Shown: positions 1 through 11,645, counted from the first letter of the stretch. The stretch is 64,000 bases of DNA from Plazaster borealis (GCA_021014325.1 CM037472.1:28482234-28546233), one strand, 5' to 3'. Numbers and translations: made by a program. Notes: generated by a model from the sequence alone, not told the origin.

Positions 1-262
1 GGTTATTATAACTTGTTCTCCCTCGCTCACATGTAAAAAAAATTATAATTAAAGTTTAATTACTGCAATTGAAATCATGCCGATAATCTATGTGTCAGGA
101 TAGGTGTCTATAAATGAAAAATGCATAAGTTGAAACTGCCCTGTTTTGTGTGTTTGTTTGGTCGTTGGAGTGTTTGTTTTTTATATATTTTGGGCTAGTC
201 CATGTCGGGCTTATTTCATGTAATGCTGCAAAGTGAATAAGCAAAGGAGATTTCAAAGGGAT

Positions 263-605
263 GGGTATACCTTTGGTAATTACTCCAAAAATTAATGGCC
301 ATCAAAAGTACTTGATAAAGAGCACTGGAGAGAGGTATGATATTGTAAAAGATTGTTAGAAACGATCCCCTTTGAAGAAATGTAGTTTTCGAGAAAGAGG
401 TAATTTTTCACCCACAAATTTGAATCTGCAGGCATCTGAAAGCACACAATTTTATGCAACAAGGGTGGGTTTTTCTTTCATTATTTTCTTGCAACTTCGA
501 TGACCAATTGAGCCCAAATTTTCACAGGTTTGTTATTTTATGAAATATATGTTGGGATACACCAAGTGAGGATACTGGTCTTTGACAATTACCAAAAGTA
601 TACCC
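263..605. mobile_element. MITE, family A (GGTAATTACTC type)
   Basis: The left end reads GGGTATACCTTTGGTAATTAC and the right end is its approximate reverse complement (GACAATTACCAAAAGTATACCC). The interior contains the phrase ACCAATTGAGCCCAAATTTT, which recurs at 55.4 kb and 63.6 kb. No coding capacity. It is a non-autonomous DNA element; superfamily unknown. Confidence 0.7.
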
Positions 606-1806
606 TGCCCTGATAAAAGGAGACTTTTATCAAATGCTGTTTTCTTTACTTTGACAGTTTTTCAAACACAAACATTTCTCTGGAGCCTGGAGAATGGGTA
701 TGATCTTTAACAATCAATGAATGAATTTTGGTGGGAAGTTGGGATGGGAGGGCGGGGGGGGGTTTGAAATGGCAAAATATGAAATAAAGAATAACGAAAT
801 TATCACAATCACTACAAAACAGAGGGTTTGTGTGATTTTGATGTTTTTAATTAATTTGTTAAACCCATTTAACTCCTAGATGACATTTTCTGTAAACATT
901 TTCAAAAATCTAAAACGCAGTGTAGCCTTAGTAAATATTTGAAGAATTGTTTTTGTTTTTGCCAACATAACCTTTCTTCAAATAGCTATTTCCAACCTAT
1001 GGATTTCGAAAAAATATCAGCTGAAAAATCTGGGTGCCAAATTTGACTGAAAACTTTTATACAAATTTTTTGTAGGGTCAGGTGGGGACGATCAACAATT
1101 TATTTTGTATGTGGCCTTTACAAGTTTGAGGTCAGGAATTTGGCCACAAAAATATCCAGGTTGGTCGGATAAGCATAAGCACACCATTAAGTTTACTTGG
1201 CTATGTCACTTTTTCTTTTTCTTTTTAACCATTTACAATATTTTTTTGATTTATTTATTTTGACTTAATACAGAAGCTCATATTTGTTTATGATTAAAAA
1301 ATAAATACACATTATTATTTGGGGATGTATGAGAACAAAACATAAATTGTCACTGATTTGTGGTAGTTAAAAAAAAAAAAATATTTGTTTGCAATCATTT
1401 TTAATACTTTTTTACCGATTTTTGGTTAAGGGTGGGGACTGATTTTAATGTATAACTGTAAACTTATTTTAATTCTTTGCATTATTGTGTGTTTGTTGTC
1501 ATAATTGAATTATTTTAATGTTCCCCAAATAACAAACTTTATGGGTTTTTGTTGTGTGTTTTTTTTGTATCAAACTAACAAATTAACTAAAATATGTTTT
1601 GAGAAGAAAGAAGTACTTGTTTTTATTGTGTGTGGGTTTTGGGGTTTTTTCACCCAGTAGTAGACACTTGTGAGGTACAGTCATGTAATATATTTTTGCG
1701 TGAAGAGAAAAACAATTTGTTTTTTAAAACAACCAAAATGCTTGCCTGCAATAGCCCTAGCCCCTTAAAAAAAAGGAGTATGATTAGACCCAGTAACTGG
1801 GGCGCT

Positions 1807-1878
1807 GTACTCGTTTTTTCGAATTTTGACATTATCGGTCGTACGACCGATAATGTCAAAATTCGAAAAAACAAGTAC
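1807..1878. repeat. Near-perfect 72-nt palindrome
   Basis: Two 36-nt arms meet with no spacer between 1842 and 1843 and differ at one position (C in the left arm, T in the right). The centre reads CGGTCGTACGACCG. As DNA it could extrude a cruciform; as RNA it would form an almost perfect hairpin. It could be a minimal foldback element. Confidence 0.9.
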
Positions 1879-2880
1879 AGAGTATGATACTGTTTTGGCC
1901 TACACAACCAATCATCAATACTAGGTCTAATTGATACTGTAAAGCCGGAAATTTATGATGTCCATCGGAATGCGTTGTGCGTATAATACTAAAAACACAA
2001 TCCTTTATAAAAATAAAATACACGTCCAGCGATGCACATAAGTTTGACAGAAATGCAGTATGCACGTATGTGTGTCGCTTGGCGTGTACTTATGCAATGG
2101 ATTTCCAGCCTAAAACTTAAAAGTGAAATTTCCTGATCATCATGAAGAAAGAGACAAGTAGGCCCTATACTACACTTACTTTAACTGCTATGATTAATGA
2201 ATACCCATTCACATAAATAAATAATTGTTTCCAATCCAAGAATATCAACAACTCAGTCACAACATGGGATAGCTCCCTAGCTCCTAGCCCCATAGTTAGT
2301 GCCATACGCCGGACTACCTCAAGAAGCAGAGAGTCCAGCATATTTGCACAATTTATGTGTCTCCATGGTCAGTCTAATTCTACCTCCATGGTCACACCAT
2401 AGAGAAAGGGTCACACCACCTCCATTTGACCATTGGTCACACACAGGGACGAAAACAGCTTACTTCATATTGCAATTTCATTTGCAAATCTTTTACAAGT
2501 TAATTACAACATGGAGGAAGTCTACTTTCTTCCTCCATGATTACAAGAACTTTTATTCTGCTGATATTGGATTAATTTTTCAGTTGGCTATTCATTTCTA
2601 ACATAAACTTCGGTAGAACTACGGCGGTACCATGGCATGATCCGCTCTATTCTGCTAACAAGCAACTCTACTACCGTTCAAGTACCCATGGCTTTTGACT
2701 CGAACTGCAAGGAAATAAGTTCATGAGCTAGTTGGGCAAATAGTTACCGGTAGGCCTAGTCATTTTAGTTGTGACAGTGCACTTACCATGTAAACTTTCC
2801 TCACTCTTTATCTTTCCAATATGCACAACAGTAGTGGCACAAATATTAGAAACTCAACTATAAAAGCGTTTATGTTCCGG

Positions 2881-4207
2881 TCCGTCGCCAAAATAAAGAG
2901 CAGACATTAATCCACAGGTTTGGAGATTGATCCACTGACTCGTTGTCGTCGTGGTCGGTGCGTAATGTTGTTACTACATGCTGTGTGTTCAAAGAACTTT
3001 TTGTGCATGAAGAATGCAAACCACAAACAAAACACCAAACAACAAAACGTAATGTCGCCCTCTAGCGCTTCACCCACCACTTTCATCAAAATTGAACTGC
3101 GGACGACCGGTGTGCCGCTGTCATCGTTTCTGACCTCGAGTTTGGGGTGAGTTTTACACATTTTTTCAAACTCTTTTTTTACCCTAGTGTGCTGTAGCTA
3201 TTATCGCAAACCTAGGGCTTGAATGTACTCGGCAAAAAATGTGGTGAGGAGAAATATTTCAACAAATCATTGTACTTTTTAAATCGTCGAAAGAAAACCA
3301 AGTATCAACAATCCTCACGCCGCCGATGTACATGTACATTTTACAGGTAAATTCGCCCCAGAAGGCTTAGAAATATAATGCCCAAACCAATTCGCCCCAA
3401 TAGCTTTTTGGTGAAGTTGATGCAAAGTTGAAGGAGATCCAAAGTTGAACTTCAATTGCTTGGTCATTATTCATCCGGACAGAAACTGAAACGGAAAGTC
3501 TATTTTTTAAAGCATGTGTATAAATGAAAAACTGAAAAAGAAAGCTTTTACACCAGACTCAGAGTGCTTTTTCCGATGTTCATGTTTTTTCACGTGTTTT
3601 TCCAAAGTCCCAAACTCCAAAGTTTGGGGTAATTTTTCGAATCTAATTTGGAGATTCGAAAAATGTCAGACAGTTGTCAGACAACAGCAATGATTTATAT
3701 TAATTCATATCATCATGTTCTCATGGTTCCGGTTCTCATTAAAATTAACGTTAGTGAAAAAGTGGTGTTAGGGCCTGGGCCCAGTTGGATTCAACATATT
3801 TTCTGAATGCAAATTCCAGTTGTATCAACACTTAACAATTCTGTATTTTCCAAGTTGTGGTTGTGTTGTTGAATGTTGTGGTGATCAACAATGCAAAGTG
3901 GATAGAGTTGTGGGATTTGTTTGTAATGTTTTCAATGTGTAATATATACAAAGTCAAGGGCTTTTCTCATGCAAATTGCATCAATCATCCAGCACTTAGG
4001 CCTAACTTAAAAACAATTTTTGTCTTGTATATCCTCTTGTCACTACAGGTAAAACCATACATACTGATTCAACATGACTATTGTATCGTGTGTGTAGTTA
4101 ATATTCCACAAGTTTTGGATGGTTGACAGTTTTATAAAAAGGCAGCATTTGTTTTTGAAAATGTCATTTTCGTTAAAAATCTGAGAATAAGCCACACACT
4201 CCCCCAA
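2881..4207 (+). promoter_or_regulatory. Probable upstream/5' UTR region of the CCDC85 gene
   Basis: The stretch 2900-3150 is less AT-rich than its surroundings and ends at a good splice-donor match (GGG|GTGAGT, exon end 3146). An acceptor-like site (CACTACAG, next base 4049) lies 159 bases before the start codon at 4208. Together they could form a non-coding first exon plus intron. This is inference from splice motifs only; no TATA box or initiator was identified. Confidence 0.3.
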
Positions 4208-4820
4208 ATGGCTGGTAAACTTAATGGACCACCGAGTGGTCCTCCAAGAGTCCCGACAGAGGAGGAGCTGAATCGGCTCTCTCGTGAAGAACTGATTCGT
4301 CGATTGCGATGGACGGACGGGGACCGGTTGCGCCGAATAGCAGAACACAGCAACATTATGAAGGACGTCAACCGACGCATGCAGGCCCTCAAGAGTGAGC
4401 CTCGTGGCCCTGGAGATAATAACAATCAGAAACTTCAAAGCGATAACCAAGAACTGCGCGATCTTTGCTGCTTTCTGGACGATGACCGACAGAAGGGGCG
4501 TAACCTTGCCCAGGAGTGGCAGCGATTTGGCCGCTACTCGGCCAGTGTGATGCAAACAGAAGTTAGTGGATACCAGGAAAAACTGAAAGAGCTGGAAGCA
4601 CAGCAGCAGCATTTGATGAGGGAGAACCTGGAGTTGAAAGAGCTGTGTTATCTCTTGGACCAGGAACGCGGAGCGGAAAAGAGGAACTCTTTGTGTAGCC
4701 AGTGCAACACATCCTTGAATTTAGCTCCAAGGGCCCAGGGGGATGGAAGCTATGATAACGGGCCATCAAGTCCTCATGAAATGAAACAAGAGATACCTTC
4801 CTCTTCGTCAGGAAATCAAG
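4208..4820 (+). CDS. CCDC85 exon 1
   Basis: Starts at the ATG of MAGKLNGPP and encodes residues 1-204 plus one base. It contains the main coiled coils and the LCCFLDDDR signature. If read through, the frame continues only five codons to a stop at about 4834, giving a short 208-residue form. The next exon supplies AG to complete a Glu codon. Confidence 0.92.
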
Positions 4821-7800
4821 GTGGGGGAAATTAGTACATGTATTGTATACTGCCATTCATATTAATAAAAAATCATTAAAACAATTTTTAATTTTTGTAT
4901 TATTTTTAAATACATTATATATCACAACATTGGTAACTTTCAAAGACCACTATCCGCAATTTGTGTGACTCAACATATATATGTACATGAAATAATAAGC
5001 CCGTGGCAATTTAAGCTCAATTGGTCATTGGAGTCGGTTGAAAATAATGAGGGAAAAAAGTGACTGTTTTAGAGCACCGAGTTTTGGTCTCGCAAGATCG
5101 AAACTGATTGTTTGACTAATTTCTCAAAAACTGTAGCATTTTTGGCAAAAATATTTCAAGGGAAGTTTAACCATAACCATCTTTTATACCATATAATTAT
5201 AAGTTATGTGATTAGTGAACATTTATTTCTTCAATCTTGCCAATCATGTTATGCACAACCTCAAAACTTAATTTATGTTTTGACAACAATACTGACTTAA
5301 AAACTCCAAAATACCTCCCCCGGATTTGCCAGTGTTTGATTGATTTTCTTATCAAAACCAACATAGAAGAGCTTGCCAAGATGTTGGCCACGTATTGTTA
5401 GAGTGAAAAGGTTTGGATTTGAAGCAGAGTTTCAGCCGAACTTTTTTTGAGTGTGGGATGGGTTCTTTTTTTTATATACAAGGCTGAGGGGTTAATGTGA
5501 TAGATTTGGTGTACCCTTATACATCTGGTGTTGAGTCCAGTCCATTTAAACTATGTATTGTGAATTCAGCTTGTATGGAGCTCGCAACAGGCCTGCAATT
5601 TCATCTTGGAGAGGGCAAGGCCATTTTGATGTTGTAAAGGGCACTTTCGTTGGAAAATCTTAAAGTCTATGGGAAAGTTTTGAAGGGGCACCAAGGCCAA
5701 GACCAAGACCAGGGGCAACAGAAGCCGTGGCCTCTGTGTAATTCCAGGCCTGCCGCCATCATGGAGTTTTTGTGTGGTTTTTTCATGTGTAGGTATGGTT
5801 CACTCAGCCTTACATATTTCAGGATAATTTTACACAACCATTATCTCAATGTTTTGAACTTCCTTATTTTTGATACAGAGGAGTTGCTTGCGTATGTTCG
5901 ACAGCTTGAAGACAGGTTACACACTCTGGATTCAGAGAAGAGGAAAATGTCACAGGTAAACTCACTGAAATGCGATATCCTTGTGGTGGTTTTTCCCTCA
6001 GATAGGTAGAAATGATAAATCACAAACAGACGGGTACCATCTTTGTTACAGAGATGTGTATACAATTTGTGAGTACATACAGATAATAGATATAATAGAT
6101 GTAAAATTTGCATTGGGGATAAAGAGTGTTTTTTGTGTTTTATCTGTACACCGGTGTGTGTTATGCACTGTACACTCAGTACTTTCCGAATTCCTGTGAA
6201 AAAAATCCACAAGCATATTACTTGGATGGGATTCAAACTCACGACCTTTGCCATTCTAGAGCAGATGTCATACCACTAGACCAAGAGCAAGCTTGGTAGC
6301 AGGAGGCATGTCAGTTCCTATTCGTTACTTGCATGGATTTGCCATGTGCGTGTAGAGCCCCGACTTCATGCTTCATTGGGGGTTTCGGCTATCCGCCGAA
6401 ACCACCTTTGTTTTCGTACTGATTTTTATTTTTTTTCTTATACTTCTTTCCGAAAAGTCTCATAGCCTTTACACGTGAAATTTTGTTATCGTTCGATCTC
6501 AGGAATTACAGTGTTTAAAAGACACAAACAATACATCAAATGGAAGCCTGTGCTCTAACTTAGACGGAGCAGCAGTTGCTTTGAGAGATTTTTATTCCTT
6601 TCTTGACGATATTACCGATTTAAAAACGCCTGTAAATGTATCGCGATCACCGTGTCTGTGTACATGACACGTGTTACTCACTGGAAACTGGATACGTCCG
6701 TACCTACACAGACAGCCGTGTCACACGCACGGCATCGTTCCGACCTTTCGACCTTCCATTCATGCATGGTTTATCTAACGATGGCGCAAGCTAAGGATGA
6801 TGATGTCACCAGTTCGATCGCCTCTTCTGCCCTCCACAGAGAGGGCGCTAGATAGAATATTGGTCTGCACGAACTATTAAATATGGAACCGTTTAAATTT
6901 AAGGGCTATGAAGATAAGTAAAGATAATTAAATACGGAAGCGTCAAAGGGATAGTTATTGGTTTTGGTCCATCATAAAAGAGATAGGTTCCATTTTCGTT
7001 AACTCTTTCACGTCTGGTGGACAATCGATCGCCATCATCAGGACTAATTAACAAACTTCATAACATCACCAAGACATTATTCAATTCTTAATAGTTCGCC
7101 TTGTGTAAGCCGAAACCCCAGTATTTGTTCGTAACAAATTCAGTTCTAGTTTTGAATGTAATTATTTATCTGTCTAGATGAAAGTGTCATCACATTACCG
7201 TGACAATACAGAGTTATATAATGCTTCTACATGTATTCACTGCTGTCCCCAAATCGAGGCTCTACACGCAAATGGCCGTGCAAGGGGCGAATACATTAGC
7301 AGCGGTATTGCAACGATTTAATATATGATAATTTTGAATCATTTGATAAAGAAGTTTATTTGTGTTTTATCCATACACCAATGTGTGTTAAGCACTGTAT
7401 ATTCAGTGCTTTCCTATACAGATCGATTAAGGCAGGCCTGATACTTCGTTCTTGGAAGGGAAATGCATCTTTTCCTTAGTCAAGGGCACCTCTCTGAGAG
7501 AAATCTTAATTTCTGTTAGAACATTTCCATAAGGCATTGACCAAGGGGATTGGAGGCAATTGCCTCTGTTGCCTACGTGAATTATCAGGCCCGCGATAAC
7601 ATGGTTTGCCCTTAACTTTTTCAGTGACTAGCCAGCAGGACCAGTTAGCTTGTCAATGTCATTTCACTAGTCCACCAGCTTTTTCACAAGTTCACACTTT
7701 ATATTAAATATGGATGCTATTGAACACTGAACTAGCCAGTCGCACCACTTGGAGTGAATTGTGACTGGTCCTCTGGTGTTTTAACTGGCATTTTATGGCC

Positions 7801-10800
7801 AGCAGACCACTGTCAAGGGAGAACGCTGATTAAGGTTTTACTTTCATATTTTGTTTTCTGTTTATTATAAAGGCCCCCTATGGATCCAGACAATTCCAAC
7901 CAGGACTAGAAAACGGCGAGCCTCACTTCGGAAAGCCAAAAGTACCTCAGAAGCCTGACTCAATGGTTCGTGCGTTAAAGGTAAAGTGTTATGTGTGGAA
8001 ATACATTTAGCCTGGAGGGTCTGGTTGTTTTTTTGCAATGTGAGCTGTATAGCATGATCCCTGAAGCTTTATGTAAGAAGTGGAATATTTTTATGGCGGA
8101 TTTTAATTGTTCAGGTCTTCACTTGTGTGTTTTTGTCAACATTTATAATGCAATCACCCTCATAATTGTGTGATTTATTGTCAGGTTATGTTTGTATACT
8201 GACACTACTTTGCAAATATGCAGGTACCAGCTACAATGTTGTGAATTGTTCAGTTTGCTGTGCAAGTCTTCAATTGAACGACATGTTTTGTTTTGTGTCT
8301 GTCCTTTGGCTTGATTGTGAGGTTTTCCACGTTTCAATTTTGCTTTCGGTTTGCTTTTGACAAAAGGCTTTGTATTCCTTGGCAGGGGCTCTCTTAAATA
8401 TTAATTATTTTGAAATAATTTAACTGACACCACTTTGCAAATATGCAGGTACCAGCTACAATGTTGTGAATTGTTCAGTTTGCTGTGCAAGTCTTCAATT
8501 GAATGACATGTTTTGTTTTGTGTCTGTCCTTTGGCTTGATTGTGAGGTTTTCCACGTTTCAATTTTGCTTTCAGTTTGCTTTTGACAAAAGGCTTTGTAT
8601 TCCTTGGCAGGGGCTCTCTTAAATATTAATTATTTTGAAAAGGCTTTGTATTCCTTGGCAGGGGCTCTCTTAAATATTAATTATTTTGAAATAATTTAAA
8701 GCTAATCTTTTAAAGGTAGGGTCATCGTTTGGTTTTTGTCACCGTAATGCTTACTTATAGGCAAAATTAACAGAAAGGTAAAATAAAAGTCACCTGGGAA
8801 AGTTTCAGCTGTCTACTTGCTGAGAAAACAGCAAAGACTGTCATGACATTTCCACACGAATGTCCAATCGAGGTGACATCAGGTACTAACGGTATCTCTG
8901 GCCACAGCATTCACGAACAGATACCAACCCTCAGAATCTGAGAAACGTGAATAATTTCTCAGATTCAAATGTTTTTATTGATTTCTAGTCAACGAGGGCA
9001 TTTCAGATGAAATAATTTCGCGGGATGCTTACTACCATTACCGTCTATATAGCAAGTAAGCTTTCGGATAGAAATTACAACATGTTTGTTCAGAGTCATT
9101 ACCAAACGATCCTACCTTTGAACCATCGTGGCGCAGTGTTTCATACGGTATGTAAGTTTCACTATATTGTGTGCAATGTCAATCCTGAATACTAATTTAA
9201 ACTTTAAAAAGAGCCATGCTTTTCTACATTTTGGTAATGTTTACTGTTTCAAAGTATTTTGATTAGAACATAAATGTTCTTGATTCCATAACCAGTAATG
9301 GGGTTTTGTAATAATGTCAGTTAGAAAGGTGTGTAAGTGTCTAGATTAGACACTCTGCTATTAATTCGGACTGACTGTTTCCAGATACCTGCTAAAACCA
9401 GTGCGTAGCCCAAGCTGAAATATACTGGAACCTTATGCGCATGACATCACTGGAGTAGGGCGCCCTCTTGTAGAGGTCAAAAGGAGGTTGCTCATTTGCC
9501 AATTCAGTGCACTGCGTGTACAAATCCGTGTGTTTTCACTGTTTCATCATGAGTTTTCCTCTGGGGTGTCAGCGGGATTACGTCAATGCATAAGGTCTAT
9601 ACAGTAATATATTGGAATTTGGGTGAATTTGTCCTAGCATTTCATGATCATTAAAATAATTTTGCTTTAAAGCTGAGCTTGCGGATGCTCTTGCATAATA
9701 GATCCATGTAAAGGTGTATTCGTGTGTATATGACATTAATGTGTGTATGTTTTTATGATGTAGGTTCTAGAGGTTCATGAGAAGTTGGACCATGGAACGC
9801 CGAGTGGAAGTGATACAGAGCACATGAATGATAACCATAAAGCTATTGTCAGAGAAATGTGTAATGTGAGTATTGTACAGTCATACCCCTCCACCCACCC
9901 AAGTAGTGATTTGTTAAAAGACAACATACAGAATTGATTATATCACACTCAAAATTGACCCAATCTGAAATCTCACCGATTATAAAGTTCAAACCAGTAC
10001 CAGGGTCGGAATTACTAGGACACTATTTGGTTTGGGTAAATTTGTCAGTAGACACCCAAACCAAACAGTGCACCCATATAGTGTCCACCATTATTTCAAA
10101 AAGGCTAGTGGCCTCTGTTGCCCTGGTCTTGGCCTTGATGTCTCTTCAAAAGTTTCCTATAGACCTTTATCATGGTGCGGCCATCTTGATTTTCTCCCAC
10201 TCAAATCAATGTATCCAAAACCAAGGCTGGAAGGAGAAATAGTCTGGTTCCTTTTTAATACAAGGAATATCAGCATTCATTACTGCTATAAGGAGAATTA
10301 CCAAGATGGTGGCAGCATGATAGTGGTCTATAGTCCTAAAGATTTTCCAGTTGAAGTTTCCTTTGCGCCTTGCCCTCTCAAAGATCAAATTCAAGGCCTG
10401 CAGTACCAAACAACCTGAGAAATATTTCCGTGTGAAATACTGTAAAAGTTGAGGAAATGGCATTTTAAGACACCCCCCCAAATCACCAATTATTTTGATT
10501 GCCACACTTTAAATGAATATTCCGTATTCCTGAGTTTCCTTACCAGAGTATACTAATAATGATGTGTTAACTGAAATAATGATTTACTTTCCCAATTATA
10601 AGTACTTTTGGTTGTGATTTTTAAAAATCCTTTTTTTTTTTTTTTTTTACAAGATCAAATTGAAAGACACATTTTACGAAATTGTTATTGTACAAGACTT
10701 GTAGGTAAACAGAACTTTCAAGAACAAACGTACGACATACATCAAAAGACCAATTCTAAATGTGCTGTATTACCTGTATATCAACCCTAGGTTGTTTGGC

Positions 10801-10946
10801 GTAAACTTGGAGATGAGCCTCACAGACCAGGGAATCAACCTCCCCCTGGGGTATCGGCACCCCCAAGGTACCCAGTGGGGTCCGTGGGGCCACCTGGAAC
10901 ACCTCCAAGATACCTTGGCAGCACTAGTAGCCTAGAGAGAAAATGA
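4208..10946 (+). CDS. CCDC85-family coiled-coil protein (complete, 5 exons)
   Basis: Exons 4208-4820, 5879-5955, 7873-7980, 9764-9865 and 10791-10946 join in frame into 351 codons plus TGA; all introns are GT-AG. Residues about 20-62 and 73-155 form the family's two coiled-coil blocks, including the signature LRDLCCFLDDDRQKGR (83-98). A third heptad segment (206-230) sits in exon 2. The C-terminus carries the conserved VLEVHEKLD and KAIVREMCNVVWRKLGD blocks, the latter split by the last intron. The tail is Pro/Gly-rich and low in complexity. Vertebrates have three paralogues (CCDC85A, B/DIPA, C) of about 200 to 550 aa, and worms have picc-1. The family is linked to cell junctions and p120-catenin binding, and CCDC85B also to transcriptional repression. 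Which paralogue this represents cannot be decided; a single pre-duplication orthologue is likely in an invertebrate. The donor after exon 1 (GTGGGG) is weak, but the phase fits. Confidence 0.93.
4920..5250. mobile_element. MITE-like copy in CCDC85 intron 1 (family A relative)
   Basis: Contains TGTGTGACTCAACATATA and GCTCAATTGGTCATTGGAG, also found in the copy at 11952-12254. The ends are eroded, so the boundaries are approximate. Confidence 0.5.
5588..5752. mobile_element. MITE with CAGGCCTG ends in CCDC85 intron 1
   Basis: Starts CAGGCCTGCAATTTCA and ends TGTAATTCCAGGCCTG, an inverted repeat of about 16 bp. Other copies lie at 10105-10403 (inverted and interrupted), 23381-23520 (truncated) and 35382-35529. 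The flanks show no clear target duplication. Confidence 0.7.
5879..5955 (+). CDS. CCDC85 exon 2
   Basis: 77 bases encoding ELLAYVRQLEDRLHTLDSEK and the residues that follow, a leucine-heptad segment. Preceded by a pyrimidine-rich tract and ACAG, and followed by the donor GTAAAC. Phase 1 in, phase 0 out, matching both neighbours. Confidence 0.88.
6110..6305 (-). mobile_element. tRNA-derived SINE (minus orientation)
   Basis: On the minus strand the head reads TTGGTCTAGTGGTATGACAT (A box-like) and later GAGTTTGAATCCCATCC (B box-like). The tail TGTACACCGGTGTGTGTTATG lies to the left. The same head occurs at 33783-33860 on the plus strand. It does not fold as a complete tRNA. Confidence 0.65.
6341..7275. 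mobile_element. Non-autonomous DNA element with GCGTGTAGAGCC ends
   Basis: The left end GCCATGTGCGTGTAGAGCCC is matched by the reverse complement of the right end (GGCTCTACACGCAAATGGC). A second inverted pair lies inside (GTTTCGGCTATCC near 6385 against AGCCGAAACCCC near 7108). About 0.93 kb, no recognisable transposase. SINE-tail sequence lies on both sides. Confidence 0.55.
7355..7430. mobile_element. SINE tail fragment
   Basis: TGTTTTATCCATACACCAATG and AAGCACTGTATATTCAGTGC match the tail of the SINE at 6130-6190, in the same orientation. The tRNA-like head is absent. Confidence 0.5.
7873..7980 (+). CDS. CCDC85 exon 3
   Basis: 36 codons (APYGSRQFQPG...SMVRALK) ending at a GTAAAG donor. 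A Pro/Gly-rich linker leads into the conserved ALKVLEVHE block, whose ALK|V junction spans the intron. Its last residues MVRALK support the call. Confidence 0.88.
8198..8700. repeat. Recent tandem duplication in CCDC85 intron 3
   Basis: A 225-bp unit starting ACTGACAC at 8198 is repeated from 8423 with only a few substitutions. The last about 51 bp (GGCTTTGTATTCCTTGGCAG onward) are copied once more from 8642. The near-identity of the copies indicates a recent event. No coding role; the open frames crossing it are incidental. Confidence 0.92.
8712..9119. mobile_element. MITE, family B (AAAGGTAGGGTCAT ends)
   Basis: Ends are AAAGGTAGGGTCATCGTTTGG and CCAAACGATCCTACCTTT, an inverted repeat of about 20 bp. 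An internal dyad surrounds CTCAGAATCTGAGAA near 8940. A second full copy lies at 24445-24838. Confidence 0.8.
9764..9865 (+). CDS. CCDC85 exon 4
   Basis: 34 codons, VLEVHEKLDHGTPSGSD through KAIVREMCN, followed by GTGAGT. This is the most diagnostic C-terminal block of the family. Confidence 0.93.
10105..10403. mobile_element. CAGGCCTG-type MITE, inverted and interrupted
   Basis: Runs from GTGGCCTCTGTTGCCCTGG to TTCAAGGCCTGCAG, the reverse complement of the copy at 5588-5752. It is split by a younger element at 10158-10332. It lies in CCDC85 intron 4. Confidence 0.65.
10158..10332. mobile_element. Small MITE nested in the CAGGCCTG element
   Basis: Ends TATAGACCTTTATCATGG and (reverse) ATAGACCACTATCATGCTGC form a long imperfect inverted repeat flanked by TA. 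This suggests a Tc1/mariner-like TA target. Removing it restores the arrangement seen in the uninterrupted copy at 5588. Confidence 0.65.
10791..10946 (+). CDS. CCDC85 exon 5 (last coding)
   Basis: 52 codons including the stop. It opens with VVWRKLGDE, completing the REMCNVVWRKLGD motif, then runs into a Pro/Gly-rich tail ending SSLERK and TGA at 10944-10946. Confidence 0.93.
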   Translation, partial: VVWRKLGDEPHRPGNQPPPGVSAPPRYPVGSVGPPGTPPRYLGSTSSLERK

Positions 10947-11312
10947 ATCTCCGATTGATTGTCAAGTCAGTAAGTTTTCAAAATGGATCGCTGATCTTAT
11001 GTCTGGTTTTATACAAACTGTTCATGATGGGAGGTTCTGCTGCCAAAATATATGTAAAAGTGTATGAAATCGAGTAATGTCAGATTTTCTTCACAGAGAA
11101 ACTATTTGGCTCAGACAGTGTTGGAATCAGATTAACAGAAAAACAACAACTTATTCCAACTTATATTAATTTTATACTGATTCCAATGAATGTTTGCTTA
11201 GCAAATGAATTGATAAAAAAGAAGAACTAATCATGTTTTCAGCAACTAAGGTTCAGTTTACTTGTCTTGATCATGGAAGATTTTCATGGTACCGTCATTG
11301 TCATCCCTGCCA

Positions 11313-11318
11313 AATAAA
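11313..11318 (+). promoter_or_regulatory. Possible poly(A) signal of CCDC85
   Basis: AATAAA 367 bases after the stop codon, the first such hexamer I noticed downstream. A longer 3' UTR is equally possible. Confidence 0.3.
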
Positions 11319-11554
11319 ATAGACTTTCTTATTTTCTTCTTGAGGTAGTGACAAAGAAAGTTCTTGGTAGATTTACGGTGAAGTATTTTAGCAGTGATGT
11401 TTATTCTCGTGGAATGAGAGACTTTTGCAGCAGCTGGGGAAATATTTCTCCATTTGTATTGGGGTTACATCATGGAGGTAGAAATACAAGGAGATACATC
11501 CGAAGACCAGAAGCCATTAAGCTCATTTGCATTTGGGGGAATGCTGATACAAAT

Positions 11555-11645
11555 CCAATGTCACCGTGGTCCAGTGGTTAGTGTGCAGGACTTGCAATCA
11601 CAAGGTTGTGGATTCGAATCCTACCAAGCTAAACCGCTGATTTCA
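11555..11645 (+). mobile_element. tRNA-derived SINE head
   Basis: CGTGGTCCAGTGGTTAGTGTG (A box-like) is followed 30 bases later by GGATTCGAATCC (B box). The acceptor-stem halves do not pair, so this is a SINE fragment rather than a tRNA gene. Confidence 0.6.

Larger units (their letters stand above)
1..2880. other. Intergenic left flank
   Basis: AT-rich DNA with homopolymer runs and no exon-like segment in either direction. It holds one MITE (263-605) and one palindrome (1807-1878), listed separately. The short open frames here lack recognisable domains, and those over the palindrome simply mirror each other. Confidence 0.6.

Noticed and set aside
1630..1907. Paired open frames on both strands
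   Set aside because: Both arise from the 72-nt palindrome; they read the same arm in opposite directions.
5650..6009. 119-codon open frame as an independent gene
   Set aside because: It is MITE sequence fused by chance to CCDC85 exon 2, which explains its conserved-looking part.
11555..11645. Functional tRNA gene
   Set aside because: The acceptor-stem halves do not pair and no terminator follows directly.
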